Source of the DNA: Cladopsammia gracilis
Lineage: Eukaryota; Cnidaria; Anthozoa; Scleractinia; Dendrophylliidae
DNA length: 64,000 bases
Assembly (NCBI GenBank): GCA_022457155.1
Contig: JAJGOT010000480.1
Span: 310,001-374,000 of the forward strand
Direction: 5' to 3'
Shown: positions 1-11,281 of the stretch, piece after piece
Layout: every line of letters starts with the position of its first letter
Numbering within the stretch: the stretch's first letter is position 1
Translations under genes and position numbers: made by a program
The notes under the pieces: model-generated
The model's input: only the letters and a program-made list of their open reading frames with translations
Databases searched by the model: none
What the model was told of the DNA's origin: nothing

Positions 1-42
1 CCACACGTTCTAACGCTTTAACGAGATGGCTTTAAGAGCCCT
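1..42 (-). mobile_element. Terminus of a third copy of the recombinase-bearing composite element
   Basis: Read on the minus strand, this stretch repeats the first roughly 37 bases of the large composite elements at 10558 and 57363 (ATCAAAGGGCTCTTAAAG and the bases after it). The element would extend left, out of the window. The Penelope-like reading frame to the right runs straight into this sequence and ends on its TAA at 34-32, so the element appears to have inserted into that frame. Only the end is visible, so the content of this copy is unknown. Confidence 0.55.
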
Positions 43-1115
43 TTGATTTGTTGTGTGACGAGATGTTTGTTTTCATGTTTGGCATGCAAGAGTAGCTTAG
101 CTTTAGTGTGTGGCGGTTGAAGATCTTGTGTAATGGGTGATTTTTCGGGAAGCATCTGTCCACGATATTTAGGAACCTTCTTCCCAGATTGGTCTTCACG
201 TTGGCGTTCCATGGTGGGTTATACCATATTACTTTCCTTTGGCGATTTTTGTTGCGCTTTTGGGCTGGCTGTGGGTTATATGTGAGCTTGTAGTCGTAGC
301 CACTTTCGTCAAGGGCTTTTTGGTAAGGAGGGATGGCGGCATCAAAAACTTTCTTGCTTGATGAAATGCTGGTTAGTCGCTTGTTTATGTTTTCCGGGAT
401 ATTCTTTAGTAGTGCAGGAGGGTGGTTGCTTTGACGGTGGACGTAGAGAAGTTTGTTGTTTGGTTTCATGAAGGGTTTGTAAGATTCACTTGTGAGGTCG
501 AAGATCACATCTAAAAAGTTGATGGTCTTCTTATTAGCTTCAATTGTGATATTTAGGCCATTAGATTTGAAAATGTTGCTTACTTCTTGCTTTGTTTTCT
601 CAATTTCTTTAGGTGTAGCTCTGCATACCGCCAGGCCATCGTCACGGTAAAGGCCCACTCGATCTTTAAACTTTGCCGCGATCAGGGATAACATGTAGAC
701 TCCTACTAGCTCACATGTTTCGGCTCCATCATACGAGCCCATCGTCACATCGAACATGTCGTCGGTGTTCTTCTTTGCCCATGGCGTATTCTGGTGGTAT
801 AGCAGTGATTTTTTCGCATGTATGATAATATGGCGGTCTTGTGGGGTGATGCCATGAATTGTGATGCGTAGTCTAGTGCTTTCTTTAGGAGTTGTTCAGA
901 GATGGATGGATAGAAGTCACATACATCGAAGGTTACGAACGCATGTTGAGCTTTATCAGGTATTGTCTGGAACCATTCGATGACATTGGGTGTGCTTTTC
1001 CAGAGGTTTACTTTTGTTGCTTTGATGACTTCTTTGTTGATGTTGTCCAAAATGTGTTTGCTGATTATGCCGATAGCAACTGTATTCCCGCTTTTATAGC
1101 CAGTTTTTGTAATTA
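32..1115 (-). pseudogene. Penelope-like element reverse transcriptase, frameshifted and 3'-truncated
   Basis: Minus-strand reverse transcriptase in two frames. The upstream part (1115 to about 815) holds palm motif A around FDVCDFYPSI, with the first catalytic Asp. The downstream part (757 to 32) holds the catalytic YRDD box (GLYRDDGLAV) followed by the conserved NHPP region. The break lies between about 810 and 830, where one frame passes to the other within a few codons. The family normally continues into a cysteine-rich linker and a GIY-YIG endonuclease. Here the frame stops after SHNKSKGS, exactly where the repeated terminus at bases 1-42 begins, so the endonuclease is absent. Assignment to Penelope-like elements is by motif recall; another RT group is possible. 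The copy cannot code for an active enzyme. Confidence 0.62.
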
Positions 1116-1285
1116 AACGGTCAATCGTTGATATTACCTGATGAGTGTGGTCATCATTTGACCATACGAAACAGTGCTGTAGTAATAAAACGATGAACTA
1201 CCTCTGAAGTCTTCAACCAATTTATTATAATTGTCAATGCTCCTCTAAGAGTTGAGCGCTCTCTGAAAAACATTTAAATCAAGAA

Positions 1286-1308
1286 TTTATATATATATAT
1301 ATATATAT
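1286..1308. repeat. (TA)n microsatellite
   Basis: Short uninterrupted TA run, followed directly by the dispersed GTATGTGCCG-type repeat. Confidence 0.9.
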
Positions 1309-1580
1309 AGGTATGTGCCGCTCGATAGGATGGGGTTTTTGAGGTGCTCATTCCTTAAATAGGGTATCCTTTTTGGTATTTTTGGTATTGTGATCCTTAG
1401 ATATTCCTTAGATAGGGTCACTTAATTGCAGTATCCACTTCAACGAGCAAAACAAAAAAGATATGGTCTGTTAAAACTGCACTACACGCCTGAATTGGGC
1501 CTTAATATTAAGGGTATCAAATCTCGATTTTCTACCCGTAAATAGGGTTAGGGTTTCAGAATCTTGGCAGCACACAGTTT
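1309..1580 (+). repeat. Dispersed repeat with GTATGTGCCG and AATAGGGTAT phrases
   Basis: Contains GGTATGTGCCGCTCGATAG, TTTTTGAGG and AAATAGGGTATC phrases. The same phrases recur at 12975-13140, 14705-14850, 59990-60130 and 61760-61910 inside the composite elements. It looks like a divergent copy of one repeat family. No coding potential was seen. Confidence 0.6.
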
Positions 1581-1768
1581 CAAAGCCATTCATTTTATTA
1601 ATTAAATTTACAAAAACTGTTTATTAAAAGTTTGATGGCAAATCTTAATACAATATCTATGAAGAATTTCCTTTCAAAAAACACGCTTTTTGCAATTATA
1701 TATTACACTGTACTATATATTACTATATATTACCTGCCCATCAATCCCACCGTGTATGGGCGATTGCT

Positions 1769-2880
1769 ATGTGGATGCTTTACTTCTTGGTTGTTTGGCA
1801 GTACTGTTACTTGATTAGTGACAACGCACTGCTTATGCTATTTAGATTTTTGAAAACTTTGTTTACGTGTATTGGAACTATTTTACAGAATGGAGCAGAT
1901 GCAGAGTTTTTCATTTCCTTATCTGCTATGGTGCCATCAACAATGTATGCCTTAAGAGGCTTTTTGCGTGTAGATCGTGACAACTTTGAAAGATATGTGG
2001 TATGTCCCTCATGTACAAAATTGTATAGACCCGAGGAGTGCCTACAAAGAGTAGGAAATCACGTACAGGCTAAGGTATGCGACAACATTTTATTCCCACG
2101 GTCCAAGAGAAGAAAACCTTGTGGAAGTATACTAACCAAAAAAGTAATTTTAAAGGACGGGACAGCTAAGTACTATCCTTTGAAGGTATACTGTTACAAA
2201 AGTGTAATAGATACGCTGGAAAGTTTGTTGAAACGCCCAAATTTCGAAGAAAAATGCGAACATTGGCGGCACCGTCAAACCGATGAAAACTTGTACGGTG
2301 ATGTTTATGATGGTAATGTTTGGAAATCATTTCTACGTTGGAACAACAGAGACTTCCTGTTACTACCAAGAAGCTTCGGACTAATGTTAAACGTAGATTG
2401 GTTTCAGCCTTTTAAACACCGCAAGGACGTGTCGATTGGAGTTCTTTACATGGTAATTATGAATCTTCCCCGTGCAGAAAGATTTAAGCGCGAAAATGTC
2501 TTGATTGTCGGAATAATACCAGCGCTTTCGAAGGAACCGGCCTCCATAAACAGTTTTTTAAACCCTCTTGTGGATGAACTAAACGCGCTGTGGAAAGGCC
2601 TTAAAACTAGGACAAATAAAGCACCCACTGAAGGAGCAGAAATACGTGCTACCCTTCTTTGCTGTGCTTCTGACATTCCAGAGACCACAGCGCCAGTCGC
2701 GAGTGCTCACATTGCAACAAGTTTTTCCCTGGTGGTTTTGGTGAAAAGAAAGACTACAGTGGGTTTGACCGAAGTAGTTGGCCATCACGGTCGGACGCTT
2801 CTCACAGGCAAAATGCCAGAAAAGTTCAAAGGTGCACGACAAAGACAAGCCGGAAGAAGATGGAGTCCAAGTTGGGTTCA
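1769..2880 (+). pseudogene. EnSpm/CACTA-type transposase fragment (TNP2-like), frameshifted
   Basis: An open frame of about 310 codons resembles the N-terminal half of cnidarian CACTA (Transposase_21 type) proteins. It has a Cys-rich CPSC segment near residue 78, a GDVYDG segment near residue 175, the family core MLNVDWFQPFKH near residues 207-218, then VIMNLPRAERFKRENV and VGIIP. CCASDIPETTA follows near residue 300. Around 2700 the family-like reading continues in another frame as FFPGGFGEKKDYSGFDRSSW, so a one-base-type frameshift is present. The ORF is far shorter than a full transposase and its C-terminal half is missing. No CACTA terminal inverted repeats were found. The first residues of the frame are hydrophobic and probably not original. 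Confidence 0.7.
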
Positions 2881-2929
2881 AGTTAAAATGCTCATATATT
2901 TCCTCAGATCCACCCCCATGCTCTCCCTT

Positions 2930-3585
2930 TGATCCGCGAGTGCTGTAAGTTTTCTTTTTCCCTATTGTACCTTCTGCCTGTAGTCACAGGGAGTCGAGAG
3001 TCTTGAAACCAGGGTACCTCAAAACCCTCCCGGTCATACTGGGTCATACTGGGTCAAGACTGTCCTCTCTCTGCTGACTTCTAGGGGTTTTTTTCACACG
3101 CGTATTTCGCCTTTCTTTTTTTTTTTTGTCTTTGTTTTTCGCTTCAGGCGATACACTGGTCATGGGAAAAGCATGACGTTTTAATACCTCCATCAATAAT
3201 GCCGGTGATTGCACAAATTCGACTCAGTGGGTCAATACCGGGGGGAAACCCCGTATGGGTCAGCGGTGAGAGGGCAGGAAATGACCGGCTTGAATTGGCT
3301 CGACTAGTAGAAAAAGGGAAAGGCTATTGGACAGCTTGATGAATTAATGTTCCGGGATCCGGACCATTTTTGTCGCAGAGGAACTCCATAGAAATGCGGT
3401 TAATTGGACAGAAATAGCGAAGTTGGCACCCTTATTGAACCAGGAGAATGTGCTATCTTCGATAGCGGCATAATGTGTTAATATTCCCATACTTTAGACA
3501 CTTTAGGGGGCCGTTCAAGGGGGAACGTTGCGATTCCGAACGGCCAACCCCCTGAATACTTCCTGAGGAGTGACGTATCGTGTAA
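2930..3585. other. Intergenic stretch without recognisable gene
   Basis: Holds a short direct repeat of CATACTGGGTC near 3040-3060 and a T-tract near 3116-3128. No recognisable coding segment was found, although it may be decayed mobile-element sequence leading into the RT remnant that follows. Confidence 0.4.
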
Positions 3586-3587
3586 AT

Positions 3588-3855
3588 AATTTGGATAATT
3601 TGTCCGAAAAACGCTTTTAAGTCGCTTGCAAACCGGTGCGATCTCGCTCGTGGGTAAGGTTGGTCATGCGAAACCACCTCATTTAGTACTACCCGTAACG
3701 GCTGAGACCACCAAGCCGAGAGTGTGTCACGATGCACGGTACTTGTGGATGCTGAAGAAGCCTTTTCTCGTTGGACACGGTGACGAATTTGCGTCGGTAT
3801 GTCTTCAAGGACTTTTACCAAACTGTTCTCGCTAACAAGTCAGGTTACGGCCACC
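3588..3855 (+). pseudogene. Reverse-transcriptase remnant of the cnidarian recombinase-element type
   Basis: One frame reads VGKVGHAKPPHLVLPVTAETTKPRVCHDARYL, matching (from memory) the fingers region of an RT family whose next part reads LPRYV, then KDFYQTVLDDKSGY. That next part is present in another frame (NLRRYVFKDFYQTVLANKSG), so a frameshift lies near 3770-3790. Beyond about 3855 the similarity fades. It could be part of a DIRS-like element, because DIRS gag and ITR sequence lies 3 kb away in the same orientation. Too short and broken to be active. Confidence 0.5.
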
Positions 3856-3859
3856 TATG

Positions 3860-4466
3860 GCGAAGGTTTTGATCTCAACTAGGGCTTCCTTAAGGTTGGC
3901 CTCGAACGCGGGTACAGAGCCTACCAGTACATGGAAAACTTTAATTAGTTGAAACGGTTTTTATATATACGTTCGGACAGCCTAGGGAAGAGACCTCATG
4001 AGAAGGAACGTATGTGAGTCAAGATGGACAATCTCTCCCACCAGGGCTATCGGGTTAGGTTTGGGTTTAGTTTTGGGGAGTTACGACTAGGTTGTAACGA
4101 AGGCCTCCTTAGTTAGTTATTAGTATTGGGGAGGAGTCCATCGTTGGTATGGTAACAGAAGGACACTGGATGACACAAGGGACGAGAGCCAAATTTATCC
4201 CCATATCTTATTGCGGTTCGACAATGGATGCAGTGTTGGATAGTTTACTGTTATAGTACTCAAAACGCACTTCAAAAATTACTTATTTAATCTTTATCTT
4301 AGTAGAAATTCCTCTATTGATCATTTTAAGATTTGTAAAACTTATTAGCCTCGTATATAGTTAACTAATCAATGCTAGTAGATTATTTAGTTAATTAATT
4401 GTTACGGTCTATTAGTTTATTGGGTGACCAGTGATTAATGTACTCCACCCTCGTTAAATAAAGTTA

Positions 4467-4512
<46 letters not shown>

Positions 4513-5095
4513 ATCGCCTGATTTTAGCGGGCGATATTGCGCGCGCTTTCGCACTATGACTGTTAAATGCTGTGTGCCAAAGTAATTATCAGCATACTGC
4601 ATTATTATTAATAATGGGTTTGGATAAATCAAATGCTGACAGCATTATTAATAATGCAACAGACAGATACAATAAAGAACAGTAATCATTTGGTCCTAAC
4701 AGTTGTGTACTTACCTTGATTAGGTCCCAGTTCAATTCCGACGTACGTATCGCTGCGACCTGGTAACGGCCCGACATACCTCACTTTCCCGCGGCCAATT
4801 TGTCCGCGACTCCTCGTTACAAGTACCTCCATACCCATATGAATGTCGCTGGAACAGCGGGGCGCAAACGGCCTGAACAGTTCAGTGGAATTATTCTGTT
4901 AAATAAAATTGAAAACAAAATACTTAAAAAAAAGTAGGGGCCTGTTTATAAGGAAAATTGGTGATTCTTGTAGCCTAATGCGCGCTTTTACAAGGTTGTC
5001 AGAGACGCATTTCAATATTAATTTATTATTCCTAGCATCATACAGCAGAATGTGTGCCACACATGAATTAAGTAAACGACTGTGCTCGATATGTG
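3860..5095. other. AT-rich sequence without gene; includes (ATT)n array at about 4467-4509
   Basis: Low-complexity AT-rich DNA. An (ATT)n microsatellite of about 14 units at 4467-4509 is followed by AATATCGCCTGATTTTAGCG and GCGCGCGCTTTCGC, phrases repeated in altered form at 19670-19735, so a dispersed repeat ends here. Otherwise nothing was recognised. Confidence 0.5.
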
Positions 5096-5166
5096 TCGCC
5101 ACGTAGCTCAGGCGTCCGTCCATTGCACGAAAAGTCATGGGTTGAATTCCCGTCAGGGACTCTGAT
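5096..5166 (+). repeat. Possible tRNA-derived SINE head (degenerate)
   Basis: The stretch carries TAGCTCAGGCG, close to a tRNA A box, and GGTTGAATTCCCGTCAGG, close to a B box, about 40 bases apart as in a tRNA. The acceptor ends do not pair well and the anticodon region is not convincing, so this is more likely a SINE head or tRNA pseudogene than a working tRNA. Confidence 0.35.
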
Positions 5167-5850
5167 AGCCCAGAGTCATTGGGGGTATGATTTTGGACAT
5201 TTTTGGGATTTCTCAATTGACCCCGGTAAATTTTTTTGTTTTCTGTTGATTTTCTGCACAAGTTGGTAATTCCTAAGAGACTAGTTTCGTAGGCAGTTTG
5301 CGATTATATTTGCGGTTTATTTTTAGCTTGATGTTATTGGGCAGGAAAAGGAAAAGGGAAAAACAGAGCACGAGAAGATGATGCAACTAGCAGTTTGAGA
5401 TTTTGGTATATTTATATCTTGACGTAATATTGCATCGTTGATGTACAAGTTTTGAAACACGAGAGGAGTATTGTAGTAGGTCGCTTTCGACTCAACCAAA
5501 GCGGTTTTACTTGGTGCCGATGAAGCGAACGATTTTATTTGTGAGGGCTGGTAAGCTATTAAAACCTCGAACTTTAAATCCACAGGGACACCCACAACCT
5601 CTATACAGGTTTTAAGGCCAATTTTAAAGTTAATTAACTGTTCTGTGCGGCTCTAGCTCTTGCGGCGCTGAGCGCCAAATAGTACTTGCATCGTCACTCT
5701 TGGGAGATCGTTCGTGGCTACAATAGGGTTTTTGAACATCACAGGATAGTCATCATGCTGTCCACGACAGATATCTGGTATATTTTGAGCTTAAAGCAAT
5801 AGTAGCTTTGTAGCTGTACAAGTTTTGACAGATGATGACACGGCAGCCCT
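5167..5850. other. No recognisable feature
   Basis: A 90-codon minus-strand frame (5595-5323) is present but resembles nothing I know and has no supporting splice or promoter context. I do not call it a gene. Confidence 0.3.
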
Positions 5851-6015
5851 CGGGGGGGTACTACTCGGAATTCTTGGTGGGGGTGTGCCGCCCGGTGGTT
5901 CTCCAAATCCTGACCCTATTTCAGGCCAAAACATGTCATTTTCCACGCCCGTTTTCAGACCTGGCCTCTAAACTCCATACCTGTTTTCAGACCGCTTAGA
6001 CTGAAAACACTGACC
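5851..6015 (+). repeat. Copy of the GGGGGGTACT / GTGCCGC dispersed repeat family
   Basis: Starts CTCGGGGGGGTACTACTC and contains GGGGGTGTGCCGCCCGG. A more complete relative, in the opposite orientation, is the 480-bp element at 21158-21637. Only one end is seen here, so it is a partial copy. Confidence 0.5.
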
Positions 6016-6825
6016 AAAAATGGCTAATTTTAACACATTAAATCATGACTATGTATGATTGTATTCAATGCAAAATAATTTTTTAAATAATCTGGCGGAT
6101 CGTTGTTATAGTACGAGTACGTTAATACATGTTTAGCTCAAATATGTTGAGAAGATTAAGATAAAAAATAGAGGCTTAGAATCATCATTATATTTTGTAT
6201 CTTTTTCTTGATCATAAATATTGGTTAAACTTTTAGCCTGGTTGTATAACTGAATGTCCAAATGATGCTACAATATGTCAATTAAGGGTACACCATAGAG
6301 CTATAAATTATCTTTAAGATTTAGAGAGAGATATATGTCTACCCTTAGCCATAATTTCTATCATAAAGGTATCTTTGTTGTAACTTGATCAATATGATAT
6401 TTTCAAGAGAGTTTATTATCTATATAAGCCCAGAGACTTTTTGTACTTTATTTGTTCAATCGGTTTATCATTAATTTTGAGTGCAAATTATTAGTCAGTT
6501 TTCTTTCTTTAGTCTTCAAAAACTCATTAATAATTCATAAGCATATCAGCCTATTACACGAGGCAAATCGATCAGACACGTGCATTAATGAACCTTCATA
6601 CCTGGTAATCTACGGTCATTCTGAAAAGATGAGATGGATTTGACATCAATCTCGGGGAAAGGCGGGGTTGAATGCCCAAACAATGTAATTGTCGCTGAAC
6701 TTTTAATGAAAATGATTTTTAATCATCGCCGTAATATTTGTAAAAAGATCACAGTGACCTTTATATTGAGAATAATAATATTGGTAGTAATTATTTAGAA
6801 GTCTTAATACAACAGTGTTTTTAGG
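6016..6825. other. AT-rich sequence without gene
   Basis: No coding or repeat signature recognised. A 63-codon plus-strand frame at 6452-6643 is judged random. Confidence 0.4.
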
Positions 6826-6831
6826 CCTGGT

Positions 6832-6990
6832 TCTCCTTCGTATAATGCTCCGCCCTGCGGGATTAAGATTGCATTATTCCACGACTTGCCACCAGGTCTT
6901 CATGGTTCAAAGATCTTTGTTATGCATGTGCTCTTCACAAGTTGTCTTTTTTTCGCGTGCAAACCAGGTCATATCATGTCAACGGAGACC
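6832..6990 (+). mobile_element. DIRS-like terminal repeat (left), inverted relative to 47945-48175
   Basis: TTCTCCTTCGTATAATGCTC at 6832 and CATGTGCTCTTCACAAGTTG at 6926 are reverse complements of blocks at 47948-47982 and 48148-48176. A gag-like frame follows in the same orientation 140 bases later, so this fits the left inverted terminal repeat of a DIRS-type retrotransposon. The 47.9-kb block then is the right terminal repeat of a second, partial copy. Confidence 0.6.
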
Positions 6991-7128
6991 GCCGTTATTT
7001 CTGTCGAGGAGTCAGTTGAAACTCCGGTTGCGACCGGCCGGGTTGGAAGCAGAATTGGAATCTGTAGCCGACTCCATGGTCAAAATGACCGACACTTTAT
7101 CAGGCCCGGTTTACTCAACCTATGCTAA

Positions 7129-7790
7129 ATGCCGAAGATAGAAGAGGAGGCTCTCCTCGATGAAGGCCTGCATAGTGAATTTGACCCGGCAGAAAATATC
7201 GTCGAAGAAGGTGAAGTTGATGATGTTAGCGAACTTCCCCACGGAGACCTTTTTAAGGATGCTGAAGACTGTGGACCAAAAGTTAACGGGGTGCTGCTAA
7301 TTAAGCGTGTAAATAGCGCTTGCACCAAAAGGCCTGCTAAGGAACAGTTTTCTTCTATTCAAAAGAAATACCTTTGTCCCGAGAACTATGAGTTTCTCAA
7401 AGCACCTCGAGTGAACCCCGAGTCATGGGATGATTTGTTGGATAAGACGAAGAGTCGTAAGTGCTCCTTTCAGGCGTTTCAAAGGAATTTGAACAGAGGA
7501 ATCACGCCGGTGGTGCAACTTGCCAACAACGTGGTTGATGCTAAGAAACGGAAGCAAGACTCCCTTCCGCTTAGTGATATTTATGACCTTTTGGTCGATG
7601 CTCTCTCCTTGCTGGGCAATTCTGTCTATGAGTTTTCTATGAAACGCCGTGAAATGTTAAGTCTGAAGTTGCTCCAGCTTACAAGTCGTTATGTCATGAG
7701 TCGCAACCCATTACTACCATGTTGTTTGGCGACTGTTTGCCTCAAAGCATCCGCGATATTTCTCAAGTCAAGCGAGCTCCCTATAATGCT
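7129..7790 (+). pseudogene. DIRS-like gag remnant
   Basis: The frame begins MPKIEEEALLDEG with an acidic N-terminus (repeated Glu/Asp up to about residue 45). It then shows the conserved segment VNPESWDDLLDKTKSR near residues 97-112 and a heptad-rich stretch ending in NVVDAKKRKQ. LLGNSVYEFSMKRRE follows near residues 160-175. At about 7675-7690 the family-like reading changes frame to LFGDCLPQSIRDISQ, so it is frameshifted. Similarity is lost near 7790 and the rest of the 291-codon frame is unrelated. DIRS gag proteins are coiled-coil rich, of unclear biochemical role, and are encoded first in the element. The terminal repeat just upstream supports the assignment. Confidence 0.6.
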
Positions 7791-7937
7791 CTCTTTATGC
7801 TCTATTTTTAAAACGAAGGACGCAACCAAGCTGGAGATTTGCAAAAAGATGTATTTTAAGGTCATCTTACACCTACAGAAGATAAAAAATTCAGTAGGCC
7901 ACGCGCTTTTTATTTTGAAATTTTATTACGTCACGTG

Positions 7938-8822
7938 CAAGCCAGCAATTGTTCCACAGTGCGAGCAATGCGAGCCATGCATAAGTGCGAGCCATAAAAA
8001 ATAATGATAAAAAAATTACTGGCATGGCATGTAAAGAATCATGAAATGAAATGAAATGAAATGAAATGTGAAATGTCACCATAAATGTCGTCCACTCATG
8101 CGGTCGCGGTTAAAAGCCGATGACACGGCACGTTCACGGCACGACATTTTCAGACGTAGGCGTATCACGGATGAATACGCCTACATCCGTGATGAGGAAA
8201 CACTTTCTCACAAGTCTTGCACACCGCAGACGTAGACACTATTAAATCACGGGCTAAGAGATTGACTGATACTAGCATTTTTAAAGAAAAAAACATAAAT
8301 TATTAAACTTTATCTGATTACTATTTATCTTGTAACCCTAACATATACCAGGAGAGCTAACATAACGAAGGCTTAAAGAAATAAAATAATTCTATGAATG
8401 GCTATGGACAACATGAAAACCTCTTGTAGTTAGAGAGAGAATCCCATGGCCCATAGATCAAAGGGTCATGCAATACTATCTAGCATGCCAAACACATACC
8501 AATTGTGGCTTGTCACATGCTAAGGGAACAGATATCTCGTAGATCTACTTGGGAAAGCTATTCTAAAGGCTTTTTATGCATTTTAAGACTAGTGGGAGTC
8601 GTGATTGGCTTGTCTCTTTTATACTACATTAGGTAATGCTATCGAAATGTCACGGTGTTGCGAAATATGATATCGTTGCAATCATTCGACCGCGTTGTAC
8701 ATTTTCGATCAGGAGTGGATTAAACACAGTTTGACCAGAACTTCTTTGTTCATATCATATGCATGGCTCGCACTTTTGCCTCGCATGACTTGCATGACTG
8801 ATGAATTGCTGGCTCGCAGAAT
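7938..8822. repeat. Inverted repeat pair (GTGCGAGCCATGC arms) around AT-rich DNA
   Basis: Left arm 7938-7998 (GCCAGCAATTG, GCGAGCCATGCAT) is repeated inverted at 8757-8822 (ATGCATGGCTCGCACTTTTG, CAATTGCTGGCTCGC-like). Between the arms are a (GAAAT)n microsatellite at 8040-8068 and a local fold-back at 8154-8197 around GTAGGCGTATCACGGATG. The pair may be the ends of a fold-back element. No target duplication was identified. Confidence 0.4.
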
Positions 8823-9365
8823 GTCGGGGCCCGTGTTTTATCGTACATTGATTCGGCTGTTGTGACACACAGAAATGAAAGTACTGTTGTATTTGTCATA
8901 TTACAGCCGCCCGCCATTTTTTTATTGTGGAGACGCAACGTACTTTTTCCTCCTGTTTACTATCCCTTGTTCCCGGGATTTATTTTGAGGGGAGGAGGCG
9001 GATGATCGAGGCTATATGTTTTCGACCTAGATCACAGTGCCTGCCCCATTCTATGACTTCCATGGTTTGTAAATTCGTTAGATTGTCTGGAAATCGGACA
9101 CAAGGACAACCATCGTGTTTTCCGATTCCTTTGTCTCGACCAGGTGGAATGATTCACTAAGTTTGAAATATTCAGTTGCTTCTCTGAATACTATGGCATG
9201 TATAGAACTCGCTCATTTAATCCATGATTACCACTAGTCAAATAAGATTAATCTGTGATCGTAGAATGTCTTTTCTTGCAGTACTGAATCATTGCTTGGA
9301 GATGGCCAAATTTTGTTGCTAACGCCTTACAAGAACTCCATTGAGCACAAAGTTAGACCGTTGCT
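8823..9365. other. No recognisable feature
   Basis: Frames at 8927-9160 and 8750-8938 are short and match nothing recognisable. No repeat structure was noticed. Confidence 0.35.
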
Positions 9366-9368
9366 GCG

Positions 9369-9502
9369 ATATATTAAAATTCAACTTGAAACAAAAGACA
9401 TCACTGCGAGGCTTAGGGGAATGATAGTAGGATTTTAATAGATGGTTTATTCCCCTAAGCCTCGTAGCAATGTCTTTTGTTTGAAGTTCAATTTTAATAT
9501 AT
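9369..9502. repeat. Long fold-back with arms of about 54 bp
   Basis: ATTAAAATTCAACTTGAAAC through GAGGCTTAGGGGAAT on the left is mirrored by ATTCCCCTAAGCCTCG through TTCAATTTTAATAT on the right, with a loop of about 26 bases near 9423-9448 and few mismatches. It lies immediately before the tandem array that follows and could be a small MITE. Confidence 0.75.
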
Positions 9503-9504
9503 CG

Positions 9505-10345
9505 ACTTTAATTGCTTTTTCTGCGAACAGTTTACTTTATTCCTGTGGAACTTTAACGGCGATTGTCAACAATGTTTCTTTCGGTTTAGGGTTGGACATA
9601 TGGACTTTTGCTGAAATTGTCTTTGCAGGTTTTGTAAACGTTTGCGGCGATTGTCAGTAATGGCTTTTTCTGAAACAGTTTACTTTATCCCTGTGGGACT
9701 TTAACGGCGATTGTCAACAATGTCTCTTTGAGTTTAGGGTTGGACATATGGACTTTTGCTGAAATAGTCTTTGCAGGTTTTGTAAACTTTTGCGGCGATT
9801 GCCAGTAATGGCTTTTTCTGCGAACAGTTTACTTTATCCCTGTAGAACTTTAACGACGATTGTGAACAATGTTTCTTTACTTTGGGGTTGAAGATAAGAG
9901 GTTTGGACTATTGCTGAAATTGTCTTTGCAGGTTTTGTAATCTTTTGCGGCGATTGTCAGTAATGGCTTTTTCTGCGAACACTTTGCTTTATCCCTGTGG
10001 AACTTAAACGGCGATTGTCAACAATTTTTCTTTACTTTGGGGTTGAAAATAAGAGGTTTGCATTGGACTTTTCCTGAAATTGTCTTTGCAGGTTTTGTAA
10101 TCTTTTGCGGCGATTGTCAGTATTGGCTTTTTCTGCGAACAGTTTACTTTATCCCTGTGGAACTTTAACGGCGATTGTACACAATGCTTCTTTAGGTTTG
10201 GGGTTGGAAAAAAGGACTTTTGCTAAAACTGTCTTTGCAGGTTTTGTAAACTTTTGCGGCGATTGTGAGTAATGGCTTTTTCTGCGAACAGTTTGCTTTA
10301 CCCCTGTGAAAATTTAACGGTGATTGTCAACAATGTTTTCTTTTG
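9505..10345 (+). repeat. Tandem array of about six units of 148-161 bp
   Basis: The phrase TTAACGGCGATTGTCAACAA or a variant recurs at about 9553, 9701, 9849, 10004, 10165 and 10314. Each copy is followed by TTGTCTTTGCAGGTTTTGTAA and AATGGCTTTTTCTGCGAAC. Unit lengths vary through small indels. The period is close to nucleosome length. Short frames inside it are not genes. Confidence 0.85.
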
Positions 10346-10966
10346 GTGGAAGGGAAGAAAGTCTATAAGAACGTTTTTTTTTTTGTGGCGATTGTCTTTC
10401 TGCGGTGGTTATTATCACTGGTTAATTATTTAGTGGTTAAGGACTGGGGCTGCAAATGGTGCTATTTACAAGTGGAATACCAACTTAACACATTGCCACT
10501 GTATCCATTCTTAGATTGTACAAATCATAATCCAAGAGTGTAACATGGATCAAGATTTAATCAAAGGGCTCTTAAAGCCATCTCGTTAATGCGTTAGATT
10601 ACAGCTAGATTTTTTTTAAGGTGCAAGAAACGAGAAGATTTAGAGAACGCGTGTTATATTTTTGAAAAAAAAAGAGCTGTCAATTCATTGTAGAATTGAG
10701 ACTAGAGGATAAGATTTTTCTGCGTTTTTGAATAAATTAGCTGAAAAATATGCTCTTGTTGTTATGTAGTATCAAGGGATTTGGTAAGTGTATTTAAGGA
10801 GTTGTATGTTAATTCGTTCTCTTGGTGCTCTTCGCTGGAGGCGGTTGACTTTTATTTATTTATTTATTTATTTAGTTATTTATTTATATTTATTTCTTTT
10901 ATTTACTTTATTTCAATTCAGGATTTGTTTTGTGTCGACCCAGAGAGAGGCCAATTGTGCACAATC

Positions 10967-11170
10967 ACTAAGGGACCGTCCGTGCGCAGAGAGTGTGGGA
11001 CCATAAACAGTAAAGGACCATCTGTGACCCATCTGTGCCCATTAAAAAAAAAAGAAAATTCAAGCACATTTTTGTGTTGAGTTTGTCAGGGACCATCTGT
11101 GCCCAGTCAGTAAGGGACTATCTGTGCCTTGTGTCTAGTCTGTAAGGGACCATCAGTGCCTATATAAAAA
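10967..11170 (+). repeat. Minisatellite of GGGACCATCTGTGCC(CAGTCAGTAA) units in copy A
   Basis: Degenerate units of roughly 25 bp built on GGGACCATCTGTGCC with spacer CAGTCAGTAA, interrupted by two A-rich segments. Copy B at 57765-58190 has clearly more units, so the array expanded or contracted after the copies separated. Confidence 0.8.
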
Positions 11171-11281
11171 AAAGAAAAGAAAATTCAAGGACATATTATA
11201 GTTTGAATCTTAGGGACGAAATGTGCACGAGGAGTTTTCGAATGCAAATTTTATGTTTTTGTTAGTGCTTTTCTGTTTGCA

